Below are positions 31,340 to 43,724 of a stretch of 64,000 nt of DNA, piece after piece; the first letter of the stretch is position 1; each line of letters starts with the position of its first letter. A model generated the notes under the pieces. It worked only from the letters and a program-made list of their open reading frames with translations. It did no database searches and was not told where the DNA came from. The position numbers and the translations under genes are program-made. The stretch comes from Primulina eburnea (lineage: Eukaryota > Streptophyta > Magnoliopsida > Lamiales > Gesneriaceae). The stretch spans positions 62,001-126,000 of the forward strand of contig NW_027330987.1 of NCBI RefSeq assembly GCF_022965805.1, given 5' to 3'.

Positions 31340-34018
31340 TGTAACGACCCGAAAATCTGAAGGTCCACGAGAACCACATGCATGCAAGTTATTAAATATC
31401 TTTAGTATTTTATTAATTTGTTTTAAAGCATTAAATGCATGCTTATTTTATTAATTTGTGTTTAATTATTTTATGCATTTTATGCATGATTATTGCATGA
31501 TAGGATTTAGTTTTTATGAAATTTTAAAAGTTCATGCATTAGGGTTTCTAGATGCATTTCACGCTCGGACGAGGAACGGAGACCGGATATTTTTCAGAAA
31601 AATTATTTTACTACACGATTTATTTTTATAAATTAATTTAAAGCGTTTTAAGTGTATTTTTCAAAAATGAGAATTTTTGGGTATTTTTACCCGCAGTATT
31701 TTAATTTTGAATGGTACGTAAATTTTATCGAATCGGGAGACTTTTTAAGGATTGACTAATATTTTAAAAATCTTTCCAACTCGTAATATTTTTCGGGAGA
31801 GTGTTTGGGCCTAATGGGCCTACCCATTAGTTTATTGGGCTTAAAATCTTTTTAAAACTTTTAAAATGCATTTTTTTGGCCCATGAACTAATTATTATCT
31901 ACATATATTAGGCCCTAATCACCCAATTAACCCTAAACCTAATTTTTATCGCCCAACCAGCCGAAAACCATTCAGAAATCGTCCCTCCCCTCGGGTTCAG
32001 AGCTTCTATTTGAGGAAAACTTTGGTGGTCACGTATCCTTGCAAAGCAAACTTCTTTCAGGTCCTTTGTCTCGTTCTTGCACTCCAAAACACCACAAGGC
32101 ACGCTTGCAACCTCCTTTCTGCATCACGCATGTTATATTACTGATGTGTATGTGTGTTTGCATTTAAAACTCTCGATCCAAGCATGTGTAAAGAGGATTA
32201 GTGGATTTTTCATGGGTTTATTGCATTATTTCATTTCTGCTCACTTCTCATGTTTTTCTCCATTCTTGGTGCAAGGGGCTGCGGTCCTTGAGTGTCTAGA
32301 GGTTGATAGTAAGGTCAAGTTGCTGTCATGAGGGGTAGGAAGGTTACTGATGCGTACGGGTGTAGGGACGAGAGACGATTTTCTTCTCGGGTGGCTAGAT
32401 CTTGAGTGGCACGGTGTGTAAGGATCGAACCACACGGCATGGACCTCACTGAGGCTTAGTCCAGACCCTGGTGGGTCTGAGACAAGGCTTGGAAGGGCTC
32501 GGCTTGATTTGGACCCATCCCAGGCGCTGTGGAACGAAAGAGTGGAAGTTTCGGTTAGGGTGCTTGGGGAAGAATAGCGAGTTGTAGGTGGGCTGTGGCT
32601 TGCATGGGGCGGGTGGCTTGGTTCAGTGGCACTACTTGGTGTTTGTTCTAGGTCTACAGTAGGTGGGTTCATTTCTGGGATGATGGATTAGCTTGAGGTG
32701 TGAGTTTTTGGGAGAAAGGTGTGCTTGAGGTGTCGAATTAAGAGAGGACCGAGAATTTTAGCGTATTCTGGAATTTTGCCGTGGGTTCTGGTAGCCTAAT
32801 GACATTTTTTTAGGGCCTATTAAGTGTTTTTATGATATGGTAAAAGTTGTAGATGATTTGGGTAGATTTTGGATCGATTCGGATTAAAACCGGAACCCCG
32901 AACCGAGTTTTAAAATGAATTAGATGAGCGGCGAATTGGGCTCGGATTTACGTCTAGGAATGCTTTTAAAAATATTTGGGGACATTTTAAAGGGTTTGCT
33001 AAGATTCGGGTCTATTTTAGAGATCCAGGGTTGAAACGATAATTTTTGAGTTTCCAAGGGCAAAATGGTCATTTTGCACCCAGGGTGAGATTTTTGTCCT
33101 GGCAGCGCCCTGAGCACGAATGTATGATATTTTAATTCTTCATGCATCATGATATACGATTGTTAAGATTTTATGAGCTCATACGTTGCATGCTGGAATT
33201 TAAAGAAAATTGCATTGGTGCATGAATTTTTATAAGTTATGAAAATGATTATGTTTTGAATGATGGGAGTTAGTTGTGACTATCGAAGTATATGTAAATG
33301 TTTAAGATGTATATGTAAATGATGGTGATGATGATCATGATGAGGCCTAGGCACAGTGGATAGGTAATCATGTCACTGATGTCCGACAGTCGTCCGGTAC
33401 CGCGGTTCTATGTATGATGGATCCATCGTAAATGATGATGTATGATAGTCACCTCTAATGAACTGAATTCACCAAAGGAAATGATAAATGATAAACGATG
33501 AATGATGAATGATCAAGATGATTAACGATGAGCTGTTTTGACACGTCATGATTCTACACGACATGTTTATGTTACGTTTTTAAAGTTCATGAAAGATATG
33601 TTGAGTATGATATTTTTCACTGCTGTGTGCTATGTATATGTATTTGCTATTAATGGTGCAGGTGTGTTGAGTCTTTAGAATCACTAGGCGTGTGTGATGC
33701 AGGTGAGTTCGATGTCAAGGAGACTGGAGGTGCTGGACTCTGAGTAAGCGGGACTGGTGGGCGACACGACCCGAGGACCTATGATTTTTCCGCACATCAA
33801 GATTTATGGTTTTTGAGAGGATATGATTATTTTTCACTCTGTTTTATTTTACAGCGGATGTTAGGATTTTACTTGTTTTTAATCCGCTTCATTTTATTGG
33901 TAAATGTTGATGCTTATTTTCAAACGATGATTTTAAGAAGGATTGTTTGCATGGGATTTATTTAAAAGTTTCTTTAAAAAATATATGTTTCCGCATTTTA
34001 AAAAGAGTAGACTTTTCA
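31340..34018 (+). mobile_element. 5' LTR of element I
   Basis: 2679 bp. It contains a GC-richer stretch (32260-32700) with opposing ORFs up to 143 codons. These are not conserved intact between the two LTR copies (the minus-strand frame is split at 37488-37923), so I do not call them genes. Confidence 0.9.
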
Positions 34019-34020
34019 GT

Positions 34021-36595
34021 TGGTATCAGAGCAAGGGTCCTGTATAGGGTTGTAACACCGCCAGCTTCTGCCGCTCAGTCTTCAAGCCTCAAGTTTGTAA
34101 GATTTTATGATTTAAATGTTTTAAATGATTTACTCTTATCACCTGCATGTTAACATGAGTTACGCTTTATGAAGATCTACGGTATATGTTTAGCTGCTTT
34201 TATGATTTAAGGATTTATTGCTTTAAAAAAAACTAGATTAAATTGCATGTTGGTTACGTTTGGAATTGGACGTGTCTAAGTATTCGAATATTGGGCTTTA
34301 GGAGTGGTTGATAATGATTTGACTATATTGATCTTTAGGTCAGTAGTATTGATATCCCTCCTTATGGGTCATAAGTTAATCTTGAAAATTATGAATGCTT
34401 TTGGGACTTACAGAATTTCTAAGAAATTATTGATGGTTCGTGGCTGCTAGTCGAGTAAATTTTTGAGGATTTCATATAAGCAATAACGATTCGAAGACTA
34501 CGATAATCTTTAGGATCATAAATGTACAATTTGAGGATTTTAAGTATCTATTAAAATGTAAGATTGATTATGACAATTTAGTTAGGATGCATGCTCTAAG
34601 TAGTTGGATTTATGGATTGAATTGCATGAATTGAGAATTTTAAGGATCTAATTTTAATAACCAATAATTTGGAGACTTCAGTGCAAAATAAAATTCTAAG
34701 GGACTATTTTCGAAATTACCAAACTTTGGGATTATATTTTTAGTTTCGAGAATTTTAATGTCTAATGAGGCTAAAATCGAAAAATATTATGGGGGCAAAA
34801 ATGCAATTTTCGAGAAATTTAAGGGGCCAGATTGCAAATTATGAAATTTTTGAGGATTGAATTCGAACTTTTGAGGAAGACTTGGGTTAAATTAGTAATT
34901 TTTCGAGGTTATGGTAATTGATTTTGGGTTTATTAAGCTTGAAATTATTGTACTTTATGATACGAAAAACCTATAAAATGAAATTAGGAACGCCGAGAAC
35001 TTATGGGTAATTGTAGAATTTTCGAAATTAAGGACATATTGGATAAATTTCGAGGAAATTAAGAATTTATTTTGTAATTTTTTAAGAAATTTGGAGACTA
35101 GTTTAGCATTAAGTGAGAATCGAATGGTTTAAATGACCGAAATTTTTATGATTTAGATTTGAAAGGATATTTGGAACCTTGGGATATCTGGGTTATGATG
35201 TTATAAGAAATGGTAATCAAGGACATTGTAGGATGAATCAATTTTAACTTGAAAATTTAAGTGTTGGTGAAATAATGTGTGGCAAATTAAGAATTTGAAG
35301 TGATGACAATTTATGGTGAAGTTGATCAGTTAGTTAAGTTATAAGAGTAGACATGAAGCTAACAAAATTATGGGAACTTAAGTTTGATGTATCATAATTT
35401 TTAATCGTGATCTTAAGAGTTAAAATTATACCTTTGTTGGAATTTAATTTTTCTAGAAAGTTGGATGTGATTTATGATTAAGATATTTGATAGACGCATG
35501 TTAGAAGTGAGGTAGATACCTTGTCTTGAGGAATTTTGAAAGTCATTAAGAAACTTGGGGCTAAGCGGATATGTGTATTGGAATTATTTTATCCAAAACT
35601 ATTTGGATTAGGTAAGTTTGAATTTCAAATTTATGGGATATTCGTTCATACGAAAAGTTTGGGTGAAATACAAACAAAAAAGAATTAGTTGTGTCCAACA
35701 TAAGTTATCAATGAATGAATATTAAGATTTTTATCGAGTAAGAAATCTAAAATATTGATACGAGGATTCTTGAACTCTATGGGTTATAAGTGAAGTTGAT
35801 TTATTAGAGTTATTCTAATGCTACCATGGGGAGGATTTATTAAGTTTTATACGCTAGTATGTGTTGAGAATTGAGCATACGTAAGAATACGACATTCGTT
35901 TCAATGAGGAAAGCCCAAAGGTCTTAGACCACAACTTTATTGTAATTGGGAAGGAAATAGTTTAAGCATGTAATTGAGACTAGAAGAGTTTTATTATTTA
36001 GGTAAGAGATCGATATGGTATATTTTGGGTTTATGGATTATCATTACTAAAGGTTTAAGATTTGAAAAGATTTAATATTTGGGATGTACTTGTAAATAGT
36101 AAAGTTACGTAAGATTAATGTCCTAAGATAAAGATTCGATTCAAGGATCTTAGGCTAATATTATTATGGGGTTGAGATAAAGTTTAAATTTTGAGTGTAT
36201 TACGAGGATATGAATCGATCAGTAAATTTTGGTGCTAAGGTTAATGAGGGTGAACTGCATAAATACAAATGTAATAGATCAATGAACATTACGGGTATAG
36301 TATAAGAAAAATAAGACACAATAAAATTCGGACTGCCATTTCTAATATGGGAAGTTCGAGAAAAATTGAAATTAGATATTATAAAAAAATGGAACTAGGT
36401 CACCATGGGTCGTTATAAGTTGAAGGTAGAGTTTATCGGGACCGAGGAGACATAAAGACATCTTAAGATTTATTATTTTATCAGAGTAGCGCCGCGGAAG
36501 CGTGGACTATTGGGACACTAGAACTAAGTCTAAACTTTTTGACTATCAAGAATAAGCGAATTTCGGGGACGAAATTCAATTTAAGGGGGGAAGAT
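34021..36595 (+). other. Non-coding internal region of element I
   Basis: It starts with TGGTATCAGAGC (primer site, 34021-34032) and ends with a hairpin (36558-36577) and polypurine tract AAGGGGGGAAGA (36583-36594). Between them is about 2.5 kb of AT-rich sequence with recurring words (gaaatt, ttcgagg, gggatt) and no ORF above about 60 codons. No gag-pol homology was seen in any frame. Confidence 0.8.
36558..36577 (+). promoter_or_regulatory. Pre-polypurine-tract hairpin, element I
   Basis: GAATTTCG, loop GGGA, CGAAATTC: a perfect 8-bp stem, five bases before the polypurine tract. Confidence 0.75.
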
Positions 36596-38569
36596 TGTAA
36601 CGTCCCGAAAATCTGAAGGTCCACGAGAACCACATGCATGCAAGTTATTAAATATCTTTGGTATTTTATTAATTTTTTTTAAAGCATTAAATGCATGTTT
36701 ATTTTATTAATTTGTGTTTAATTATTTTATGCATTTTAAGCATTATTATTGCATGATAGGATTTAGTTTTTATGAAATTTTAAAAGTTCATGCATTAGGG
36801 TTTCTAGATGCATTTCATGCTCGAACGAGGAACCGAGACCGGATATTTTTCAGAAAAATTATTTTATTACACGATTTATTTTATAAATTAATTTAAAGCG
36901 TTTTTAAGTGCATTTTTCAAAAATGGGAATTTTTGGGTATTTTTACCCGCAGTATTTTAATTTTGAATGATACGCAAATTTTATCGAATCGGAGGACTTT
37001 TTAAGGATCGGCTAATATTTTCAAAATCTTTCCAACTCGTAATATTTTTTGGGAGAGTGTTTGGACCTACCCATTAGTTTATTGGGCTTAAAATCTTTTT
37101 AAAACTTTTAAAATGCATTTTTATGGCCCATGAACTAATTATTATCTATATATATTAGGCCCTAATCACCCAATTAACCCTAAACCTAATTTTTATCGCC
37201 CAACCAGCCGAAAACCATTCAGAACTCATCCCTCCCCTCGGGTTCAGAGCTTCTATTTGAGGAAAACTTTGGTGGTCACGTATCCTTGCAAAGCAAACTT
37301 CTTCCGGGTCTTTTATCTCGTTCTTGCACTCCAAAACACCACAAGGCACGCTTGCAACCTCCTTTCTGAATCACGCATGTTATATTACTGATGTGTATGT
37401 GTGTTTGCATTTAAAACTCTTGATCCAAGCATGTGTAAAGAGTATTAGTGGATTTTTCATGGGTTTATTGCATTATTTCATTTCTGTTCACTTCTCACGT
37501 TTTTCTCCATTCTTGGTGCAAGGGGCTGCGGTCCTTGAGTGTCTAGAGGCTGATGGTAAGGTCAAGTTACTGTCATGAGGGGTAGGAAGGTTACTGATGC
37601 GTACGGGTGTAGGGACGAGAGACGATTTTCTTCTCGGGTGGCTAGATCTTGAGTGGTACGACGTGTAAGGTTCGAACCACACGGCAGGGACCTCACCGAG
37701 GCTTATTCCAGACCCTGGTGGGTCTGAGACAAGGCTCGGAAGGGCTTGGATTGATTTGGACCCATCCCAGGCGCTGTGGAACGAAAGAGTGGAAGTTGGC
37801 TTCTGTTAGGGTGCTTGGGGGAGAATAGCGAGTTGTAGGTGGGCTGTGGCTTGCATGGGGCGTGTGGCTTGGTTCAGTGGCACTCCTTGGTGTCTGTTCT
37901 AGGTCTACAGTAGGTGGATTCATTGCTGGGACGATGGATTAGCTTGAGGTGTGAGTTTTTGGGAGAAAGGTGTGCTTGAGGTGTCGAATTAAGAGAGGAC
38001 CGAGAATTTTAGCGTATTCTGGAATTTCGCCGTGGGTTTGGGGAGACTAATGACATTGTTTTAGGGCCTACTAAGTGTTTTTATGATATGGTAAAAGTTG
38101 TAGATGATTTGGGTAGATTTTGGATCATTCGGATGAAAACCGGAACCCCGAACCGAGTTTTAAAATGAATTAGATGAGCGGCGAATTGGGCTCGGGTTTA
38201 TGTCTAGGAATGATTTTAAAAATGTTTGGGGACATTTTAAAGGGTTTGGTAGGATTCGGGTATATTTTAGAGGTCCAGGGTTGAAACGATAATTTTTGGG
38301 TTTCCAAGGGCAAAATGGTCATTTTGCACCCGGGGTGAGATTTTGGTCCTGGCAGCGCCCTGAGCACGAATGTATGATATTTTAATTGTTCATGCATCAT
38401 GATATACGATTCTTAAGATTTTATGAGCTTATGCGTTGCATGCTGGAATTTATTGAAAATTGCATTGGTGCATGAATTTTTATAAGTTATGAAAATGATT
38501 ATGTTTTGGATGATGGGAGTTAGTTGAGACTATCGAAGTATATGTAAATGTTTAAGATGTATATGTAAA

Positions 38570-38601
<32 letters not shown>

Positions 38602-39287
38602 GAGGCCTAGGCACAGTGGATAGGTAATCCTGTCACTGATGTCCGACAGCCGCTTGGTACCGCGGTTCATGTATGATGGATCCATCGTAAATGATGATGT
38701 GCAATAGTCACCTCTAATGAACTAAATTCACCAAAGAAAATGATAAATGATAAACGATGAACGATGAATGATGAATGATCAAGATGATTAACGATGAGCT
38801 GTTTTGACACGTCATGGTTTTACACGGCACGTTTATGTTACGTTTTTAAATTTCATGAAAGGTATGTTGAGTATGATATTTTTCACTGTTGTGTGCTATG
38901 TATAAGTATTTGCTATTAACGGTGCCGGTGTGTTGAGTCTTTAGACTCACTAGGCGTGTGTGATGGAGGTGAGTTCCATGTCAAGGAGACTGGAGGTGCT
39001 GGACTCTGAGTAAGCGGGACTGGTGGGCGACACGACCCGAGGACCTATGACTTTTCCGCACATCAAGATTTATGGTTTTTGAGAAGATATGATCATTTTT
39101 CACTCTGTTTTATTTTACAGCGGATGTTAGGATTTTACTCATTTTTAATCCGCTTCATTTTATTGGTAAATGTTGATGCTTATTTTCAAACGATGATTTT
39201 AAGAAGGATTGTTTGTATTGGATTTATTTAAATGTTTCTTTAAAAATATATATATATTTCCGTATTTTAAAACGAGTAGACATTTCA
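36596..39287 (+). mobile_element. 3' LTR of element I
   Basis: 2692 bp, colinear with 31340-34018. A GAT trinucleotide run (38572-38602) is longer than in the 5' copy. Ends GTAGACATTTCA, then TTCTT. Confidence 0.9.
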
Positions 39288-39292
39288 TTCTT

Positions 39293-40004
39293 GATTTGAG
39301 ACATCATTCCCAATTCTATTTTTAATGTCAAATAAAAAAAATTCATTTGTTTAAAAATATTATTAAATTCTTGTTTGATAAAAATTCATAACATAATAAA
39401 TATTAGTGCAATTGTTTGGACCATTTCATCTTTGTGTCTACAATCTATAATTTAATTTATATAAATTCTTCTTGAACAAAAGAACAATTCACATCTCAAT
39501 TTTTTTTTGTCCTCATTTGTAAGCTGCCAATTATCTGTTAAAAACTAAATATATAATACATTTCTTTGGTGGATTATATATCGTGTCTCTTTTCTAGAAT
39601 TCTATTTATCCATCTACTTATTCCTATACAATCCTTACCATATTTTAGAATTTTCATATATTGTTCGAAAATTCTTCATTGAATGATGCTTCTTTTAATC
39701 AAGCATCGTCATTTACCTACCTTCAATTTTCGTAATGTCATTATCGATCTTTAAATTTTGAGAGCTACCTTAAAAATCATAATTTAGCCTTCACACTCAC
39801 CAAATTTTTTTTTTGAATCCATCTTAGCCATAATTTCGAAAATTTCATCTCATAATTGGCGTGTGATTAAATGCTTCTTATTTTAGAAATGTAAAAACAT
39901 TCTTTGACCCAAAATTTAGCACTCAATTAAAAATTTAATTAATGGCCTTAAAAAGTCACCATATATATTTTTAAAAGTCACCATATATATTTTTAAAAGT
40001 ATCT
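39293..40004 (+). other. Non-coding internal sequence of element H, right part
   Basis: AT-rich. A direct repeat aaaagtcaccatatatattt occurs twice (39953-39998) just before the TATA-like box. Confidence 0.5.
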
Positions 40005-40121
40005 ATATAAACACCTTATCATGAATGAAGAAAGTCACACCAAGACTCACAATCATCTCATATTTTCGAGTCATCCCTCAAACTAGTCTTGAACAAAGAT
40101 TGCTCAACTTCATGATCGAAA
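40005..40121 (+). promoter_or_regulatory. Probable internal promoter/leader of the coiled-coil ORF
   Basis: A TATA-like tctatataaacacc lies at 40005-40018, about 105 bp before the ORF start. Short upstream ORFs start at 40023 and 40112; the second overlaps the main start. Promoter function is inferred from the box and spacing only. Confidence 0.35.
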
Positions 40122-40592
40122 ATGATGACCCAAGCCAAGACATTTAGCAACCTCGAGCACAAAATCGAGCAACTTAGGGGTACCATTACGAGTTTACTTC
40201 ATGACAAAGAGGAGTTGAAAAAAGCTAGATATCACCTTAAAGTAGAAGTGGGACAACTCACTTTCGACAAGAAATTTGCGGAAAAGCAACTCAAAGATTA
40301 CAAAGAAGAGTTGCAAGAGTCACAAAAGTATGGTCAACAAATGTTTGCCACCTCTGAAGCTTGGTGTAACCACTATCACGCTAAGAAATGGTTTTGTGAC
40401 CAACTTGAACAGGAGTTCAATGCGTATCGTAATGAAATGGGAAACTATGTGCAACAACTTGAGTTCAGCAACCAAAAATTGAGTACAGAAATCGCCAACC
40501 AACAAATTGCACTCGAGCATATGCAACAACCACTAAATGCACAAGGAGAAGAGGCTAACGAGGAGATAGGAGACGGAAACATTACTGAGTAG
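40122..40592 (+). CDS. Coiled-coil protein encoded inside element H, 156 aa
   Basis: Intact ORF from ATG 40122 to TAG 40590-40592. The product is hydrophilic and strongly helical, with heptad-like Leu/Ile spacing over residues 8-60 (SNLEHKIEQLRGTITSLLHD) and 85-140 (CDQLEQEFNAYRNEMGNYVQ), interrupted by an aromatic, Cys/His-containing hinge (AWCNHYHAKKWFCDQ, about 78-92), and an acidic tail (EEANEEIGDGN). No membrane segment or enzymatic motif. It sits near the 3' end of the element, where some plant gypsy elements carry extra ORFs, and is the only intact coding sequence in H. I do not recognise the family. It could be a captured host gene fragment or an element-specific accessory protein. 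Confidence 0.55.
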   Translation: MMTQAKTFSNLEHKIEQLRGTITSLLHDKEELKKARYHLKVEVGQLTFDKKFAEKQLKDYKEELQESQKYGQQMFATSEAWCNHYHAKKWFCDQLEQEFNAYRNEMGNYVQQLEFSNQKLSTEIANQQIALEHMQQPLNAQGEEANEEIGDGNITE

Positions 40593-40817
40593 ATTAAGCT
40601 ATCATATGTCTTTTGGAATAAGGACACTCTCGTCCATATTTTTTTGTTTTTGTTTTTACATCTCAATAATTGTGTTTTGAAATCTACCGTATTCGTATTA
40701 TAGGATTCAAGTTTAAATTTTTTCTTGAATCCATTGAACTCGAGCCATGGATCAATCAACATGAATTTATATTTCGAATTTATCAATCATTTCATATCTA
40801 CTGCGAGTTAGCTCAAA

Positions 40818-40852
40818 TTTCGAGGACGAAACTTCAAATAAGGAGGAAGGGA
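40818..40852 (+). promoter_or_regulatory. Pre-tract hairpin and polypurine tract of element H
   Basis: TTTCG, loop AGGA, CGAAA (40818-40831), then the polypurine tract AAGGAGGAAGGGA (40840-40852) directly before the 3' LTR. Confidence 0.75.
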
Positions 40853-42453
40853 TGTAAAGACCTGAAATCTTGCTACGGGAATACCTTTATATGTCATAGG
40901 AAATTTCAGCTCATTTTGACACCAACTTTTCGAGTTCCATGCAATCATAATCTTGGGAATTTGAATAATCATTTTTCCCTACATTATTGACAATTTATCA
41001 TAATTTTAATAACTAATTTAAACCACAATAAATTAACCATTGAACTACCTATATTAAGAGCAAAATAATGATAAGTGAGAGGAGGTTAATCACCTTGAAT
41101 AAGTGTTTTAAATATGAGGTTAATGGTCATGAATATGTGTCATTAACAGGAGGTTAATGACCATGAAGATGTGTTTTAAATATGAGGTTTGATAGTCGGT
41201 AAGAGGATGTTGATGACCATGAATAATGTCAATTAAGATGAAATAAATGACATTGAATGGAGTGACCCTTCACCTTACACTTGGAGGCCTATAAATAGAT
41301 GATCTGGTTTAGTGTAAAACCACACCAAAAATCCTCCCAAATCTCTCATAATTCTCGACCACTTCAAGCAAAGAGAAGAGGCTGCATTCGGCCATTGTAT
41401 TGCCGTCAAAGTACTACCCAAATCGTGACCGAGGTGCTGCCTGTGTTCGACCCAAGTTTTACCCAAGTATTGGTTAAGTTCGAATCGTACATTTGAAGCA
41501 AAATTAAGTGGGCTTTTTCTATGTATTTCTTTGTAATTTAAACTTTTTATAAGTATTTCATGACATGCTTGTATGTATGTCAAATCATTTTCGAAAAATG
41601 CTATTATATATTTCATAAAATCTCGATCGATGTACGATATGTTCCTTCTATTTCCAATGTTCTTTGATTCTGCCGAGTTCATTCAAAAATTCAAATAAGT
41701 GTTATTTGATATATCTGAATCTGTGGTGCGCTGTTATGATTCGAGTAGGATATGGAACAACGATTATAAAGTCTTATGGCACCCATTAGTGTGTATAAAA
41801 CTATGTTCTGGCCCCCATCGATGGTTATAAAACTGTGTTTTGTATGGTTCACATCAGTGGGTATAAAACTGTGTTTTGGCCTCATTCCTTAGAAGAATAA
41901 CATATGGGGGACAACTCGACCATGGAAAACGAGATGAATAACAATGTTTTCGGTTGTTCTGATTTGTTCTGTTTTGAATTGTCTGATAATCTCTATTTCG
42001 CATTTCGATTCCGATTTTGATCTGATATGATATACTACGTTTTAAAAATCAGTTTGCAATATGGGTTTTAAATTATATTTATATATACTTGTGGTAATTG
42101 ATCGGCCCCGATTTATTGAGTGTTTCCCAAAACACTCACCCTTTAAACCTCTCCCTAGATAAGAACAAAGATCAAGTAGACGATGATGAATAAGACATGC
42201 TTCGGGGTTGGTGATGAAGTTTCGAGATATGAAGACTTTTCGCTTATGTTCTTCCTAATTTTTAATTTAAGTTGTACAACGCTTCCGCACATTTATTTGA
42301 TTTTGGAATTTATCGCTGTAAGACAAGATTATTTTGAGTTAATGATGAAATAGTCTGGTTTTGATTTATACTGAACTACAAGGCTTGTTGTTTGACGATT
42401 ATGTGATTGTTGAACAACGCCGTTGTTGACTAACCACAATCTCGGGGCGTGAC
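40853..42453 (+). mobile_element. 3' LTR of element H
   Basis: 1601 bp, colinear with the 5' LTR. It carries the TATA box at about 41288 and three copies of the TATAAAA repeat (41784, 41816, 41852). Followed by TGCAT and element F sequence. Confidence 0.85.
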
Positions 42454-43455
42454 TGCATCTTGCAAACTTGGTAAAAGAAAAACGCTTCCTTTTCCAGTAC
42501 ATAAAATTCACACCATCAATCCTTTTCAATTTGGGGCCAATGATTTCTCATGAATATTACAAATACTTTGTTACATTTATCGATGATTTCTCGTTTTTCT
42601 TGGATATATTTACTTCGGTCTAAAAGTGAGGTTTTCTCGGTGTTCAAAGTTTTCATTGCTTTAACTGAAGCAAAATTTCTGCCAAAGTCAAAGTCTTGCC
42701 ATCTGATTCAGGTGGTGAATACATGTCAAATGAATATCAACATTTTCTTCAAATTCATGGGAACATATCACAACGTTCTCGTCCTTTTATGCCACAACAA
42801 AATGGAGTTACTAAAAGGAAGAGTTTTCCTCCTCTTGATTTTGTTCGAGCTCTTCTAATCGAGTCTTGTGTTCCTTCTCATTTTTGGTGTGAAACTTTGT
42901 CTATTGTTGTTTATTTGATCAATCAATTACCATATCCCAATTTGAATAATGATTTCCCCTATTTTCGCTTGTTTGGGCATGCACCAAATTATTCCAATTT
43001 TCGTATTTTTGGACGTATTTTCTTTGTTCACCTTCATGCACATGAGAGAAATAAGCTTCTTGCCGAATATGTCTAGTGTGCTTTCTTAGGATATGCTAGA
43101 ACTCAAAATGGGTTCTTTCGCTATGATCCTCACACCCATCGAACTCGTGTCTCTAGGAGTGTATTTTTTTAAAGAAAGTCAATCCTTTTTTAGAACTCTA
43201 CGGGCTTTAGAGTCTTCTTCTCTTCCTGTTTTGCCTCAAGTTCTCGAGTTACCATCAATATTAAAAAGATTTAAACATGTTTATGTTTATCGTCGACACA
43301 CTTCTTCCGCATCTGATCAACATGTCCCACTGAGGTTCCAACTATCAACTGCTTTTCCAAAGAAGCTCTAGAACTCACAAACCTCCTTATTGGCATGGTT
43401 TTTCTACCGTGTTGTTATGTCTACTATACTTTTTCATCTATTTCTATTCCCACTT
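42454..43455 (+). pseudogene. Integrase core and downstream region of element F
   Basis: Continuation of F pol after H. Copia integrase is clear: SCKLGKRKTLPFP, SHEYYKYFVTFIDDFS, the DSGGEY motif, PQQNGV, YLINQLPYPN, FRLFGHAPNYSNFRIFG. The catalytic Glu after QNGV is replaced (QNGVTKRK). Frameshifts near 42530 and 42690 and a TAG at 43074-43076 interrupt it. A degraded Ser/Pro-rich linker follows to about 43455, after which the resemblance ends. Confidence 0.8.
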
Positions 43456-43724
43456 GTTATTGATACCTTGCAGAATCTTTTACAAATCTCAAGGTTGTAG
43501 ATCAAAATATTAACACAACTAAAGGTGAACATCTCGCAATAAACTGGTCATCTTCTAATGAACCACCAAAGGAAAGTATGAGATCTCATAATACAAAAAT
43601 GAGAGGACCCCAAACAAATTTTCATGTTGGTGGAGAAGCACACCCAGTAGGAACAAGGTCAAGGAGAAATAAAATTCTCTTGCACCAAACACCCTATGGG
43701 AAATCCATTTTGGAACATATACAT
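43456..43724 (+). pseudogene. Pararetrovirus-like relic, segment 1 (tentative)
   Basis: A translated frame from about 43500 to 43724 continues without a stop across the J solo LTR into segment 2 once J and one TACAT copy are disregarded, so J landed in what was a coding sequence. Assignment to the same relic as segments 3 and 4 is by adjacency and orientation only; the left border with element F is unclear. Confidence 0.35.

Larger units (their letters stand above)
31340..39287 (+). mobile_element. Large non-coding gypsy-type retrotransposon I (LARD-like)
   Basis: 7948 bp with two 2.7-kb LTRs (31340-34018 and 36596-39287), TGTAACG...TTTCA ends, primer site 34021-34032, polypurine tract ending 36595 and a perfect TTCTT target duplication. 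The 2.58-kb internal region has no gag or pol. LTRs differ by roughly 3% by eye, so it is moderately old. Its signals match autonomous gypsy elements, so its proteins came from another element. Confidence 0.9.
28559..42453 (+). mobile_element. Ty3/gypsy-type element H without gag-pol, nested in F, host to I
   Basis: Two LTRs of about 1.6 kb (28559-30144 and 40853-42453), primer site 30151-30163, polypurine tract ending 40852, and a pre-tract hairpin like those of gypsy elements A, C, D and I. Internal sequence excluding I is 30145-31339 and 39288-40852, about 2.8 kb. It holds no gag, RT or integrase but does hold a coiled-coil ORF (40122-40592). Class by sequence ends only: a non-autonomous derivative. 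Confidence 0.85.
27053..43455 (+). mobile_element. Ty1/copia element F, truncated, split by element H
   Basis: 5' LTR, primer site, gag, protease and pre-integrase lie at 27053-28557; the integrase core and the region after it lie at 42454-43455. The order is copia. RT, RNase H and the 3' LTR are missing on the right, where a pararetrovirus-like relic begins. Element H interrupts it between the pre-integrase region and the integrase core, with TGCAT on both sides. Confidence 0.8.

Noticed and set aside
32241..32672. 143-codon Pro/Ser-rich ORF in the 5' LTR of element I (minus)
   Set aside because: The 3' LTR copy is frame-broken at the same place (37488-37923), and low-complexity Pro/Ser/Thr composition is expected from the GC-richer sequence.
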